Of a DNA stretch of 64,000 nt, positions 43,034 through 51,366 are shown piece after piece. Position 1 is the stretch's first letter, and each line of letters begins with the position of its first letter. The translations under genes and the position numbers were made by a program. The notes beneath the pieces are model-generated. The model ran no database searches, had not been told where the DNA came from, and was given only the letters and a program-made list of their open reading frames with translations. Source of the DNA: Chitinophaga ginsengisoli. Its GTDB lineage: Bacteria; Bacteroidota; Bacteroidia; Chitinophagales; Chitinophagaceae. The DNA lies in the NCBI RefSeq assembly GCF_003014595.1, contig NZ_PYGK01000007.1, forward strand, positions 186,001 to 250,000, given 5' to 3'.

Positions 43034-43516
43034 TCAGTTCCTGTCGAATTTAATAGCGCTCAATAAAATGATCAGGGAAAGAATCACCAGCTGGGTAATA
43101 TAGAACCTGTTTAAATTATCTCTTACATCCGCTGTTCGTCGAACAAGGTCCGGCAGGCCTTCATATGCCATACTTCGTAGCTTGATACCGTTTTTATTAC
43201 CCACAAGCATTCCATTCAATATAAGCAAAACAACCAGCCCCATTTTTATCTTAAACCATAACTGTTGCCACCAGATGCCATTTAATAGTATAAACATACT
43301 GGCTCCCGTAAGCATCAGTATCACGGCCCCGACTCTGAGGAGGCTACCATAAACGGACATTAATGGCAGAAGGCCGGATGCTTTGTTAGTATCCTCAGCC
43401 GTTAAGCGGCAGAACGTCTTAAATGTGACAAAGTCAATAATAGTTGTACCTGCCATAATTGTAAGGCCAGCTAAATGAAAGGCTAATAATATCCGGAGAA
43501 TAAGGTATTCCTTCAT
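43034..43516 (-). CDS. Four-helix membrane protein, unknown
   Basis: A 160-residue integral membrane protein with hydrophobic segments at about residues 7-30, 52-78, 84-103 and 137-156. FKIKMGLVVLLILNGMLVG is the most distinctive part and is reminiscent of DUF2214/CopD-like membrane proteins, but I cannot name a family. It lies 12 bp after another membrane protein on the same strand, and both are divergent from an HxlR regulator. Confidence 0.75.
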   Translation of the reverse strand: MKEYLILRILLAFHLAGLTIMAGTTIIDFVTFKTFCRLTAEDTNKASGLLPLMSVYGSLLRVGAVILMLTGASMFILLNGIWWQQLWFKIKMGLVVLLILNGMLVGNKNGIKLRSMAYEGLPDLVRRTADVRDNLNRFYITQLVILSLIILLSAIKFDRN

Positions 43517-43528
43517 AGGTTTTATATT

Positions 43529-43999
43529 TTAGTGTTGATAATGCGTGTTTCGGATTAACCTGATAAAGTAAATAATCAGCACAATTGCAATCCCCCCCTG
43601 CAAAACTCCCGTTATCTCGAAAAACAGGTTGTCTGGCATTTCATAGATCCCAGGTGGGTATAGCTTTCCCATTGCATTTTCGGGAAGCCCCGCGGCAAAA
43701 AGAATATTCTTCAGAACATGATTGTATAGTCCTTCAAATACCCCGATCAGGATGATGGAAGCAAGTAAGGTAAGTACCAAATATGACCTGAATATCCATG
43801 GCCTATTATGAGTAGGGGTAAGCAATCTGTCTAAGACCAGTGTAAGAGCAATCACAGGAATACTGAGAAACAGTAAATGCAGGCGCCAGGGAGTATGATA
43901 AACAATTGCTCCATAAACGTGATGAATAGAAGTCAGCATCATTAACAGAATACTGAAAAGCGTTACTTTTTGCTGTTGGCTATTTGATGTATCCGGCAT
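43529..43999 (-). CDS. Four-helix membrane protein, unknown
   Basis: A 156-residue protein with hydrophobic segments at about residues 12-32, 40-58, 69-90 and 126-148. The segment SIHHVYGAIVYHTPWRLH between the first two helices is rich in His and Tyr and could bind a metal or haem; this is speculative. It is the first gene of a two-gene unit divergent from the HxlR gene, with a palindromic operator in the 96-bp gap. Confidence 0.75.
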   Translation of the reverse strand: MPDTSNSQQQKVTLFSILLMMLTSIHHVYGAIVYHTPWRLHLLFLSIPVIALTLVLDRLLTPTHNRPWIFRSYLVLTLLASIILIGVFEGLYNHVLKNILFAAGLPENAMGKLYPPGIYEMPDNLFFEITGVLQGGIAIVLIIYFIRLIRNTHYQH

Positions 44000-44053
44000 A
44001 ATAAATTTATCTTTATAAAGCGAAATTAAAATGCTGGAACAAGACGATCAATA

Positions 44054-44071
44054 AGTTACCAGATGGTAACT
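44054..44071. promoter_or_regulatory. Palindromic operator in the HxlR/membrane-protein gap
   Basis: AGTTACC-AGAT-GGTAACT is a perfect 7+7 bp inverted repeat with a 4-bp centre. It lies between the divergent genes, 55 bp upstream of the membrane pair and 25 bp upstream of the HxlR gene, the normal place for an HxlR dimer to control both. Confidence 0.65.
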
Positions 44072-44095
44072 ATCAAATTATAATTCTTCATTGAC

Positions 44096-44461
44096 ATGAT
44101 GGATACAATCGGATACGATACATATTCCTGCCCTGTCGGAAAGACAGTTGAATTGATTAGCGGCAGATGGAAACCTATTATCCTTTATTTGATTCAACAC
44201 GGGGTAAACCGGTTTGGATTGTTGCAGAAGAAAATGCCGAAGATCAGTAAGAAAGTGTTGACAGAACAGCTGCGGGACTTAGAAAAACACGGACTTATCA
44301 GCCGCGATATAAGGAAGAGTAAACACCCTCAGGAAGTCGTTTATGATCTGACCGCCTCTGGCATTTCCCTGAGGGAACTTATTGATAAAATATTTGATTG
44401 GGGAGCGACCAATCTGCTGGATGAAGCGGCGCAAAAGATGGTAAAGACGATGGTAATCTAA
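44096..44461 (+). CDS. HxlR family transcriptional regulator
   Basis: A 121-residue winged-helix regulator. CPVGKTVELISGRWKPIILY near the N-terminus holds the single Cys typical of the family; RFGLLQKKMPKISKKVLTEQ is the recognition region, followed by LRDLEKHGLISR and VVYDLTASG. HxlR proteins sense electrophiles or oxidants and repress neighbouring genes. The divergent membrane pair is the likely target. Confidence 0.92.
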   Translation: MMDTIGYDTYSCPVGKTVELISGRWKPIILYLIQHGVNRFGLLQKKMPKISKKVLTEQLRDLEKHGLISRDIRKSKHPQEVVYDLTASGISLRELIDKIFDWGATNLLDEAAQKMVKTMVI

Positions 44462-44476
44462 AGTGCTATTGAACAT

Positions 44477-44527
44477 AAAAAGAAGAGGTTGTCTTATATT
44501 CCTTCATTAAGACAACCTCTTCTTTTT
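44477..44527. terminator. Bidirectional terminator with 20-bp perfect stem
   Basis: Positions 44477-44496 pair perfectly with 44508-44527 around an 11-nt loop, core AAGAGGTTGTCTTA with T/A runs at both ends. It overlaps the last base of the adhesin stop codon. Confidence 0.9.
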
Positions 44528-47500
44528 TATCTTATCAATGTAACAGATCCTGTTTTATTCGTGACCGATCCATCACTTGTTTTAATCGTGATGAAATATG
44601 CATAAGTACCGACTGGGACCTGCAGTCCTTTTTGCGTACCATCCCATCCTATAGTGATATCACTTGTCTCAAAAACCTTTCCTCCATAACGATTATAGAC
44701 CTCCATGTGGAATGCCTGAGGATTGTTTTCAGTCGCTACACGGAAGAGGTCATTTTGTCCGTCTCCGTTCGGTGAGAATGCTGTAGGCATTGTATACGCA
44801 CCACAATTATCGCTGATGTTTAATGCTACCTGTGCGGTACCGGTGCAACCGTTGTCGTCCGTACCAGTTACAGTGTAGTTGATGGATTGCGTAAGCGTAG
44901 CAGTTGGATTGCTGATCGCAGGATCTGAAAGATACAATGTGGGCGTCCATGAATAACTGCTGGCACCTGATGCAGTTAATGGCACAGCGGTATTCTTACA
45001 ATAGCTCCTGTTTACAGCTGCGATAGTTACAGATGGAGATGGATTTACTGTGACGGTCAACGGGCTGCGTACACTTTCACAGGAAGCAGCGCCTGACTCA
45101 CTTACGTAATAAGTAGTGATTCCGCTTTCTGTTGTAGATGGTGTAGGTGCATTAAGATAACCTGTGCCACCAGTCGCATTATAGTACCAGCGTAAGCTAC
45201 TTCCTGTTGCTGTCAAGGCGGTTGCAGGAGCATTCTGACAATAAGTGATGTCTGAAGTTGCTGGTCCGGCCGGCTGACTTTGAACAGTTACGGCAAGGGG
45301 AGCGCGTGGACTTTCACAACCGTTTACCGTCTGACTTACATAAAAGCTTTGAGCACCAATAGTGGCGGTAGATGGTTGTGGCGCACTAGCATAGGCAGTA
45401 CCGCCTGTTTGCGCATCATACCATGTCAGAGAAGTTCCTAGAGCGGTTAGCGCAGCTGCATTTGTATTCTGACAATAGGTTAAAGCACTGGTTACAGGTG
45501 CTGATGGTATTGCATTTACATTAATGACAATAGTGGCGCGTGGACTCTCACAACCTGCAACCGTCTGGCTCACATAATAATCTGTGGTGCCAGTGCTGGA
45601 AGTAGATGGTGTTGGAACAGAAGGGTATACAGTGCCCCCCGCATCATACCATAAAAGATTGCTACCTGTAGCAGTCAGGGGAGTCGCTGTCATATTCTGA
45701 CAATAAGTAGCATCTGTTGTAACGGGGGCAGTTGGCGCATCAGTCACAGTAACACTGATATTCAGCCGTGGACTTTCACAACCGCCGACCGTCTGACTGA
45801 CATAATAATCCGTGATACCGCTGCTCGAAGTAGATGGCGTTGGTGCAACAGGATAAACATTACCATTTGTAGCAGCATCATACCATATGAGAGAAGTTCC
45901 TGTAGCCTGCAACGCCGCAGGCGTGGCATTCAGACAATAGCCTGGCGTAGCATTAGTGCTGGTGGGAGCCGCAGGAGCCGCATTCACGGTAACACTGATA
46001 TCCAGACGAGGGCTTTCGCAACCATTAACTGTCTGGCTCACATAATAATCCGTAGTGCCTGTGCCGGTAGTAAGTACCACCGGTGTTGAAGAAGACGGCG
46101 TTCCTCCCGCTGCGAGATTATACCATTGAAGACCTGTACCGGTAGCATTCAGTGCCTGAGCATTTTGAAACTGGCAATATGTATAGGAGGTGTTTGTACT
46201 GGTTGGTGCGGCAGGGGCTGCATTGACGGTGACTGCCAGGGGCACACGCGGACTCTCACATCCGGAGGATGTCTGGCTTACGTAATAGGCAGTCGTTGCT
46301 GCCACGTTGGTAACAGGAACAGGTGCAGCTGATAGGGCAGGTGTGCTGGTCGCTGTTGAATACCAGTTGAGTGTAGCTCCTGCATCGCCGGTGGCATCCA
46401 GAGCAACAGCAGTGGCATTCTGACAATAGGAGATGGGGGCTGTTACAGGTGCCAGCGGCGCACTACCTGTGCTCACTGTAATAACTGCACGGGGACTTTC
46501 ACAACCATTCGTACCTATCTGGCTTACGTACCATGTCTGATTGCCTGTAGTGGCTGTAGATGGACTAGGGGCTCCGGGCAGCCAGGTAGGAGTGGTATTA
46601 TCTACATACCATCTCAGGTAGGTGCCGGTAGTCATTGTTGCTGTTAGCGGTACAGATGCAGCATTCTGGCAATAACCAACTGGAGAGGTGGCCGGTGCAC
46701 CGGGTGATGGATTTACGGTGACTGTAAGTTTGGCGGCCTTACTTTCACAGGTTCCCGCAACTGTTTGCGTGACATAGTAATAAGTCACTCCCGTGGCAGC
46801 TGTTGAAGCTGTTGGCGCGCCCGGCAGTAAACTTGAAGCTGAAAGGTTACTGTTACTATACCAGTTCAATGTACCGGTTGCTAATGCTATTTTATTTGAT
46901 AGATCGGCTGTCACAACCTGTCCCTGGCAATAAGTAGCCGGTGCTGCAAATGGCGTAGAGGAAACAGTTTTACTTGTTTCATAAATACCCAGGTCTACAC
47001 TGCTGTTCTGTACACGTGCGTTGCCATCGTAGTCTACATTCCATGGCGTAAAAAATGCAAACCCACCATAGTCTATTACAGGAGAACATGGTGCGACGTG
47101 ATAATTGCCATTTGCTGCATCCACGAACTGAGGATCAAGATTGGTGTTCCCCGCAGGTGGTGTATTGATGTTAAAGTCGCAGGTACCGTAAGTGAGATGT
47201 CCGACGCTGTTAAAGGTATTATCCGGATATGGTGTAGTTCCCCATAATATGTCATAATAAAAACGGGTATAACCCACTCCTCCGTTCCTTTCTTCATTTG
47301 TCGCAACAGGAGCGGCTTCATTGTAGAATACGCTGTTGTAAACGAAGCTGCTTATAGCGCCGGCAGAAGAGTTATTATCCTCTATCGCTGCAATACAGGA
47401 CGCTGTACCTGGTCCGCTGTTATTATTTACAAATACGCAGTTCAGCATGTAATTATATACAACTTCTGCATTTATGGAGACAAGCGCCATGGCGCCACCG

Positions 47501-48216
47501 CCCATTACAGCGGTGTTGTTATCGAACACACAGTTCAACATAGATGTTTGAGCCATAGCACTGGTGCCATAAGTGAAGTTACAAACAGCTCCACCATATA
47601 CTGCAAAGTTGTTGGTAAAATGGCAGTTTTGAATGATTATTACTGCGTCAATAGCGGTCCAGTTTGGGTTGTATGATATACACGTAACACCTCCACCCTG
47701 ATTATAAGGTTGAATGGCAGTACTGCCCGGATATCCCTGGTTAGCATTGCCATCTCTGATAGTAAAACCATCGACAATTGTACCGTTTACAGCAGAAGGG
47801 GTTGCACGTACAACGTTATAAGAGTTGTCGCTTAAATCGCCGGGAACGCCAATATCACCGCTTAAGATAGTAGGATATGCAACAGGATTACGATCGGTAC
47901 GATTCACTTCTGTACCGTTAAAACCTCCGTATACAGTCATGTATATCGGTAAAGTAAAGGCTATCGTTCTGTCTGTACCCGTTGTTGGTTTATATGTTCC
48001 CTGGGCCACCCATATTTCACTATAAGCTGGGGCGGCTGCAATTGCCGCATTCAGATCATTATATGCCGTTGCCCAGGAGGTACCTGTGCCGGGTGTCGGA
48101 TTATTGATATTCACATAAATAACGGCTGAAAAACTGTAATGAATCGACAGCATAGATACTATTGTCAGTAGTATCCTTTTGAAGTTTTTGGGCATAGTTT
48201 TAAATCTCATTTGCAT
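44527..48216 (-). CDS. Giant repetitive surface protein with T9SS type B CTD
   Basis: A 1229-residue secreted protein. Order: signal peptide (FKRILLTIVSMLSIHYSFSA; the start may be the second Met at 48195), a right-handed beta-helix of about 380 residues (NDLNAAIAAAPAYSEIWVAQG, then many parallel-helix turns), eight consecutive Ig-like repeats of about 80 residues, a ninth PKD-like module (YCKNTAVPLTASG), and a type B gliding-motility C-terminal domain (TAFSPNGDGQNDLFRV, YNRYGGKVFE, VPVGTYAYFI). Each repeat has one Cys near its start (YCQN) and one near its end (GCESPR), so a disulfide per module is likely. It should be exported by the T9SS and act as an adhesin or carbohydrate-binding surface protein. 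Confidence 0.9.
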   Translation of the reverse strand: MQMRFKTMPKNFKRILLTIVSMLSIHYSFSAVIYVNINNPTPGTGTSWATAYNDLNAAIAAAPAYSEIWVAQGTYKPTTGTDRTIAFTLPIYMTVYGGFNGTEVNRTDRNPVAYPTILSGDIGVPGDLSDNSYNVVRATPSAVNGTIVDGFTIRDGNANQGYPGSTAIQPYNQGGGVTCISYNPNWTAIDAVIIIQNCHFTNNFAVYGGAVCNFTYGTSAMAQTSMLNCVFDNNTAVMGGGAMALVSINAEVVYNYMLNCVFVNNNSGPGTASCIAAIEDNNSSAGAISSFVYNSVFYNEAAPVATNEERNGGVGYTRFYYDILWGTTPYPDNTFNSVGHLTYGTCDFNINTPPAGNTNLDPQFVDAANGNYHVAPCSPVIDYGGFAFFTPWNVDYDGNARVQNSSVDLGIYETSKTVSSTPFAAPATYCQGQVVTADLSNKIALATGTLNWYSNSNLSASSLLPGAPTASTAATGVTYYYVTQTVAGTCESKAAKLTVTVNPSPGAPATSPVGYCQNAASVPLTATMTTGTYLRWYVDNTTPTWLPGAPSPSTATTGNQTWYVSQIGTNGCESPRAVITVSTGSAPLAPVTAPISYCQNATAVALDATGDAGATLNWYSTATSTPALSAAPVPVTNVAATTAYYVSQTSSGCESPRVPLAVTVNAAPAAPTSTNTSYTYCQFQNAQALNATGTGLQWYNLAAGGTPSSSTPVVLTTGTGTTDYYVSQTVNGCESPRLDISVTVNAAPAAPTSTNATPGYCLNATPAALQATGTSLIWYDAATNGNVYPVAPTPSTSSSGITDYYVSQTVGGCESPRLNISVTVTDAPTAPVTTDATYCQNMTATPLTATGSNLLWYDAGGTVYPSVPTPSTSSTGTTDYYVSQTVAGCESPRATIVINVNAIPSAPVTSALTYCQNTNAAALTALGTSLTWYDAQTGGTAYASAPQPSTATIGAQSFYVSQTVNGCESPRAPLAVTVQSQPAGPATSDITYCQNAPATALTATGSSLRWYYNATGGTGYLNAPTPSTTESGITTYYVSESGAASCESVRSPLTVTVNPSPSVTIAAVNRSYCKNTAVPLTASGASSYSWTPTLYLSDPAISNPTATLTQSINYTVTGTDDNGCTGTAQVALNISDNCGAYTMPTAFSPNGDGQNDLFRVATENNPQAFHMEVYNRYGGKVFETSDITIGWDGTQKGLQVPVGTYAYFITIKTSDGSVTNKTGSVTLIR
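44990..46945 (-). repeat. Tandem Ig-like repeats inside the adhesin gene
   Basis: Nine copies of a YCQN-type codon block occur at about 46930, 46670, 46425, 46180, 45935, 45698, 45470, 45236 and 44997, a period of about 230-260 bp. Each unit reads YCQN...LNWY...YYVSQ...GCESPR. The repeats are diverged in DNA, so the array is old, though near-identical short stretches such as the ESPR block could still recombine. Confidence 0.85.
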
Positions 48217-48592
48217 TGGGCAATAACATAGGTGCTCTACCTAATATGTTGTGTGTGTGCTTGTTGTCCCTTATTTTCTGGAAACAAATAGGCTAAATAA
48301 TACTAAAAGGTAAATATATTGCAATAAAAGTAATATATGAGTATTGATATACATCCGGCTTGCTGAGAAATTAAGCAAATTTTAATATGGGGCTGGCTGA
48401 TATGTGGTTCTCGTAAATAAGTAATGATGCAGAGCGGTTTTAATTTTCGGGGTTGTTTTTGAGTAGAGGTTACAATAAAAACGCCAGAGATATTAGCTCC
48501 GGCATTTACCGTGGTAGTAATTTTTCGAGCCAATTGGTGTTGATTAGGGAAATCGTTTAGCCGCCTCCGACGTTGAAGAACATCGGAGGAAT
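48217..48592. other. 376-bp intergenic region with a terminal hairpin
   Basis: This gap between the adhesin and ankyrin genes (both minus strand) holds no gene. At 48564-48589 an 11-bp stem with one mismatch around a GAAG loop follows the ankyrin gene but lacks a T-run. A second weak hairpin is near 48488-48506. Confidence 0.5.
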
Positions 48593-49717
48593 TTATTGCA
48601 GTAACTGTATCATTGCAGCCTCCTGACGGGCTTCTGCCAGTGAAACAGGTGTATGCCCCTGTGCGACAACATGCTTATCAGCACCTGCTGCCAGCAACAC
48701 TTTAGCTAATTCCAGATGTCCCATTTCAGCTGCACGGTGTAAAGCGGTGAATCCACGGTCATCCTTTGCATTCACATCTGCACCCGCTTTTATCAATAGT
48801 TGTAACGCATCAGATCTGTTGGATTGCACGGCATTCATCAATGCCGTAGCGCCTTCTGTGGAACGCGCATCAGGATGGGCGCCTAATGCCAGTAAATGTT
48901 CCAGGACAGCCGTACCCTCCACACTTATACTCCATTGCAGCACGGTCAAACCATCACCGGCACGTGCATCCAGATTGTAACCTTTCTGATGCAGACTTGT
49001 AATAGCTGCCAGATCTCCCTTTGCAGCGGCGATATGTAGCAGTGTGTGTGAACGTACAGGTATATCCGATTGTGCCTTGAATTGCTCATCAAATACACCC
49101 ACTTTCGCCAGCTTGCCAAACATAGAGAAGCTCCACATGGCTGCTGTCCGCGTATCATTTTTAATTTCCTCCGGCAAAGGAACGGGTACTATCTGATTTC
49201 GCACATAGCCCGTCATCAGGAATTGCAGGATCGACAGGGTATGTGCAGGATTTTCTTCGCCAAAGCTGCCCTGGACGCTTTCCACAATGAGCATACCGTT
49301 TTCCTGTCTGGTTTGGGCCACTACGTATACCTGCCGCATCCAGCTTCTCACAAATATCAGCTTGTCGTCATGGAAGTATATCGCCCATTTGTGTTCCATG
49401 GCCTCCGGAGTAAATAATACGCCCGGATATAATTGTCCGTCTACCGGGAATGTAAGATTTGCTGTCATTTCCACTGGTATTACCGGTGCCTGCCCGAGAA
49501 ATACAAGTCCATCTTCTGAGCCATAAGAAACCGCATTTTGCGCCATCCGTTCATCTTTCGACGTGGAGAGCATTCTGTCGGCAACAGGTCGCAGATCCAG
49601 TAAATGCAGACGCCAGGGATTGTTTTCGGGTGCGATCCAGGGTAATGGATTTTCTTCCTGAGGAGGGGGAGCGGGTTTATCTTCTTTCTTTTTGAAGAAT
49701 TTGCTAAATAGGGACAT
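48593..49717 (-). CDS. Ankyrin-repeat protein with private N-terminal domain
   Basis: A 374-residue cytosolic protein. Residues 1-210 form a domain I do not recognise, with a Pro-rich linker (KPAPPPQEENPLPW) and segments such as HKWAIYFHDDKLIFVRSWMR. Residues 225-374 are four or five ankyrin repeats: HTLLHIAAAKGDLAAITSL, VLQWSISVEGTAVLEHLLALG, ALMNAVQSNRSDALQLLIKAG and TALHRAAEMGHLELAKVLLAAG. Ankyrin repeats bind proteins. Single gene; partner unknown. Confidence 0.88.
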   Translation of the reverse strand: MSLFSKFFKKKEDKPAPPPQEENPLPWIAPENNPWRLHLLDLRPVADRMLSTSKDERMAQNAVSYGSEDGLVFLGQAPVIPVEMTANLTFPVDGQLYPGVLFTPEAMEHKWAIYFHDDKLIFVRSWMRQVYVVAQTRQENGMLIVESVQGSFGEENPAHTLSILQFLMTGYVRNQIVPVPLPEEIKNDTRTAAMWSFSMFGKLAKVGVFDEQFKAQSDIPVRSHTLLHIAAAKGDLAAITSLHQKGYNLDARAGDGLTVLQWSISVEGTAVLEHLLALGAHPDARSTEGATALMNAVQSNRSDALQLLIKAGADVNAKDDRGFTALHRAAEMGHLELAKVLLAAGADKHVVAQGHTPVSLAEARQEAAMIQLLQ

Positions 49718-49897
49718 TGGGTCAGATTATACTACAAGATAGAGAATATCTTTTAACTACAAAGTCGCCCGACCATAGGTAGCTATGAATCAGATATCTC
49801 AGGTCAAAAAACAGATGGCGCATACGAAAGAGTGTTTAGTTTTAAATAAAACGTTGTAAATCAAGCGGCATGTCAGATTTTATGTTATATTCACATT

Positions 49898-50107
49898 ATG
49901 TCAAAATCCAAAGATGTTATTGTAACGCTCTCAAAAAAGCACCCCCAAACCGGCGAACCCGCACAAGCCGGACATTCCTTCGTTATTGGAACCTTAGGTA
50001 CGAAGAAAGGTTGGTATGAGATTGAAACAGAGAAATTGAATAGATTCAAAAACGAAGATCTTCAACAGGAGCTTTTTAAGCTGTTGCATCCGCAAACTCA
50101 TCATTAA
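49898..50107 (+). CDS. Small conserved-looking protein, unknown
   Basis: A 69-residue soluble protein (MSKSKDVIVTLSKKHPQTGE, then AGHSFVIGTLGTKKGWYEI). Good codon use and a hairpin terminator downstream suggest a real gene, but I do not recognise a family. No clear promoter; a TATATTCA sequence lies just upstream of the ATG, too close to act as a -7 element with a normal leader. Confidence 0.6.
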   Translation: MSKSKDVIVTLSKKHPQTGEPAQAGHSFVIGTLGTKKGWYEIETEKLNRFKNEDLQQELFKLLHPQTHH

Positions 50108-50235
50108 TTGATGAAAATAGCTTTTCAAAGATTGACGCCACGGTAATGTCATTGTGGGGGAGGGGAACATTTGTTTGGTATTACCGGCCATTCAATGAAG
50201 AAATAGTGCATAGAAACACTTGAAAGTATAAAAAC

Positions 50236-50271
50236 AAGGAGGTGTATCAATTACCGCTGATACACCTCCTT
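50236..50271. terminator. Bidirectional hairpin terminator
   Basis: A 14-bp perfect stem (50236-50249 with 50258-50271), core GGAGGTGTATCA, 8-nt loop, with T and A runs outside. It lies between the small protein gene and the convergent NmrA-like gene. Confidence 0.85.
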
Positions 50272-50282
50272 TTGTTTTTATG

Positions 50283-50924
50283 TTACGCTACACTCGCGAT
50301 GAATGGTGCGGCCCTACTGAATGTATTGTCACTCAGTTGCCCAATCAGAAACGTGGCCAGGCTGGCTGCACTGATCTTATTAGACGGGCAGTCAATCAGG
50401 CTGGCGGTCACGTTGGGGGCATCATTTGTCAATTCAATCAGGGGTAGGCGAATGAGTGTCCAGTCCAACCCCGTGTTTTGCAATAATTCATATTCTGCTT
50501 GTTTATCGTTGGTGGTTTGGGGGTAATGAGCGTACATCCAATCCGTTGCCTGCATCACCCAGGGACTCTTTTGATCCATCAATGTATTCACGCTCAGCCC
50601 TGTAGTAACAAGATAGCGTTGAATATGTTGCTCCTGCATCGCCCGGATAATATTTGCTGTGGCTGCGCTGAATATAGGCAGATCATTGCCCCGTTGTCCG
50701 ATGGTACTGATAACAGCATCTGCGCCGGCTACAAGCGCTTTGACTGCAGTTATGTCTCTTGCATCTCCCCGTATAACCGTGATTTTAGGATCATTCAGAT
50801 AAATAGGGGCGTGGTCGCGGACGAGCAGGCGAAGGGCAAAGTTTTGTTGGAGTAATTGTTTGACGAGGTATTGGCCGGATTTACCTGTGCCGCCTACAAC
50901 GGCGATAGTAGTATGTGTTTTCAT
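50283..50924 (-). CDS. NAD(P)-binding NmrA-like / atypical SDR protein
   Basis: A 213-residue protein with the Rossmann motif AVVGGTGKSGQYLVKQLL near residue 8, RLLVRD, VIRGDARD and VISTIGQRG, the usual order of the NAD(P)H-binding atypical SDR group (NmrA/BVR-B-like). The Tyr-Lys catalytic pair of classical SDRs is not evident, so it may be a redox sensor or a reductase of unknown substrate. Confidence 0.88.
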   Translation of the reverse strand: MKTHTTIAVVGGTGKSGQYLVKQLLQQNFALRLLVRDHAPIYLNDPKITVIRGDARDITAVKALVAGADAVISTIGQRGNDLPIFSAATANIIRAMQEQHIQRYLVTTGLSVNTLMDQKSPWVMQATDWMYAHYPQTTNDKQAEYELLQNTGLDWTLIRLPLIELTNDAPNVTASLIDCPSNKISAASLATFLIGQLSDNTFSRAAPFIASVA

Positions 50925-51057
50925 GAAACTTGTTGATAATTGGATAAAATAATCATAGGCCTACTGGAACAGTAAGCAAAAGTGGCCGGAGTGGCCGAAA
51001 TGGCATATGATCAACAAGTGCGTTTAATGCATTAAAGATAGAAAAAATTTTGACCTA

Positions 51058-51088
51058 TTGTAAAATCAAAAAGTATTTCTTAGCTTCA
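51058..51088 (+). promoter_or_regulatory. Probable promoter of the Cys-peptide operon
   Basis: TTG at 51058-51060, a 20-bp spacer and TAGCTTCA at 51081-51088. The -7 element differs from TAnnTTTG in its last two bases, as in the element upstream of the DoxX-like operon. The leader would be about 39 nt. Confidence 0.4.
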
Positions 51089-51133
51089 CTTAGTAACCCT
51101 GTAGTATTCACTGTTACAATTTTTTAACCCAAA

Positions 51134-51307
51134 ATGAAAGCCATGAAAAAGTTAGCTTTTCTGCTGCTGGTGCTCGCTGTTGGCACTACTGTAGCCGTTG
51201 CCGTTAAGGCAAGTCAATCCAAAGCAATTGCATACTGCCATTGCGAGCCAGACATAAAATGTAATTCTACCGGCGCATGGGGCATCAAAACACAGATCTG
51301 CCCCTGA
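51134..51307 (+). CDS. 57-aa secreted Cys-rich peptide
   Basis: A short gene of 57 codons. After a possible first Met the signal peptide is MKKLAFLLLVLAVGTTVAVA; the mature part is about 30 residues with four Cys: AYCHCEPDIKC and the final QICP. Small peptides with a signal and few Cys, encoded next to a MauE-type membrane protein, recur in Bacteroidota; this one resembles the DUF6520-like group but I cannot be sure of the family. Two disulfides are possible. A hairpin follows it and would set its level apart from the two genes downstream. Confidence 0.75.
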   Translation: MKAMKKLAFLLLVLAVGTTVAVAVKASQSKAIAYCHCEPDIKCNSTGAWGIKTQICP

Positions 51308-51340
51308 GTAAATTACTATTCCGCTAAATTTAAAAGGTTT

Positions 51341-51360
51341 AAGGCTGCCCTTGCAGCCTT
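51341..51360 (+). terminator. Attenuator-like hairpin inside the Cys-peptide operon
   Basis: AAGGCTGC-CCTT-GCAGCCTT is a perfect 8-bp stem with a 4-nt loop, followed by ATCTTT. It ends 6 bp before the ATG of the next gene, so it may both cut transcription and hide the ribosome-binding region of that gene. Confidence 0.65.
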
Positions 51361-51366
51361 ATCTTT

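Noticed and set aside
44990..46945. Regularly spaced repeats that might suggest a CRISPR array
   Set aside because: The period is about 240 bp, and the repeats encode Ig-like protein modules in one open frame.
48303..48533. 76-codon open frame in the gap upstream of the adhesin
   Set aside because: It has low complexity and no supporting context, and it overlaps a hairpin.
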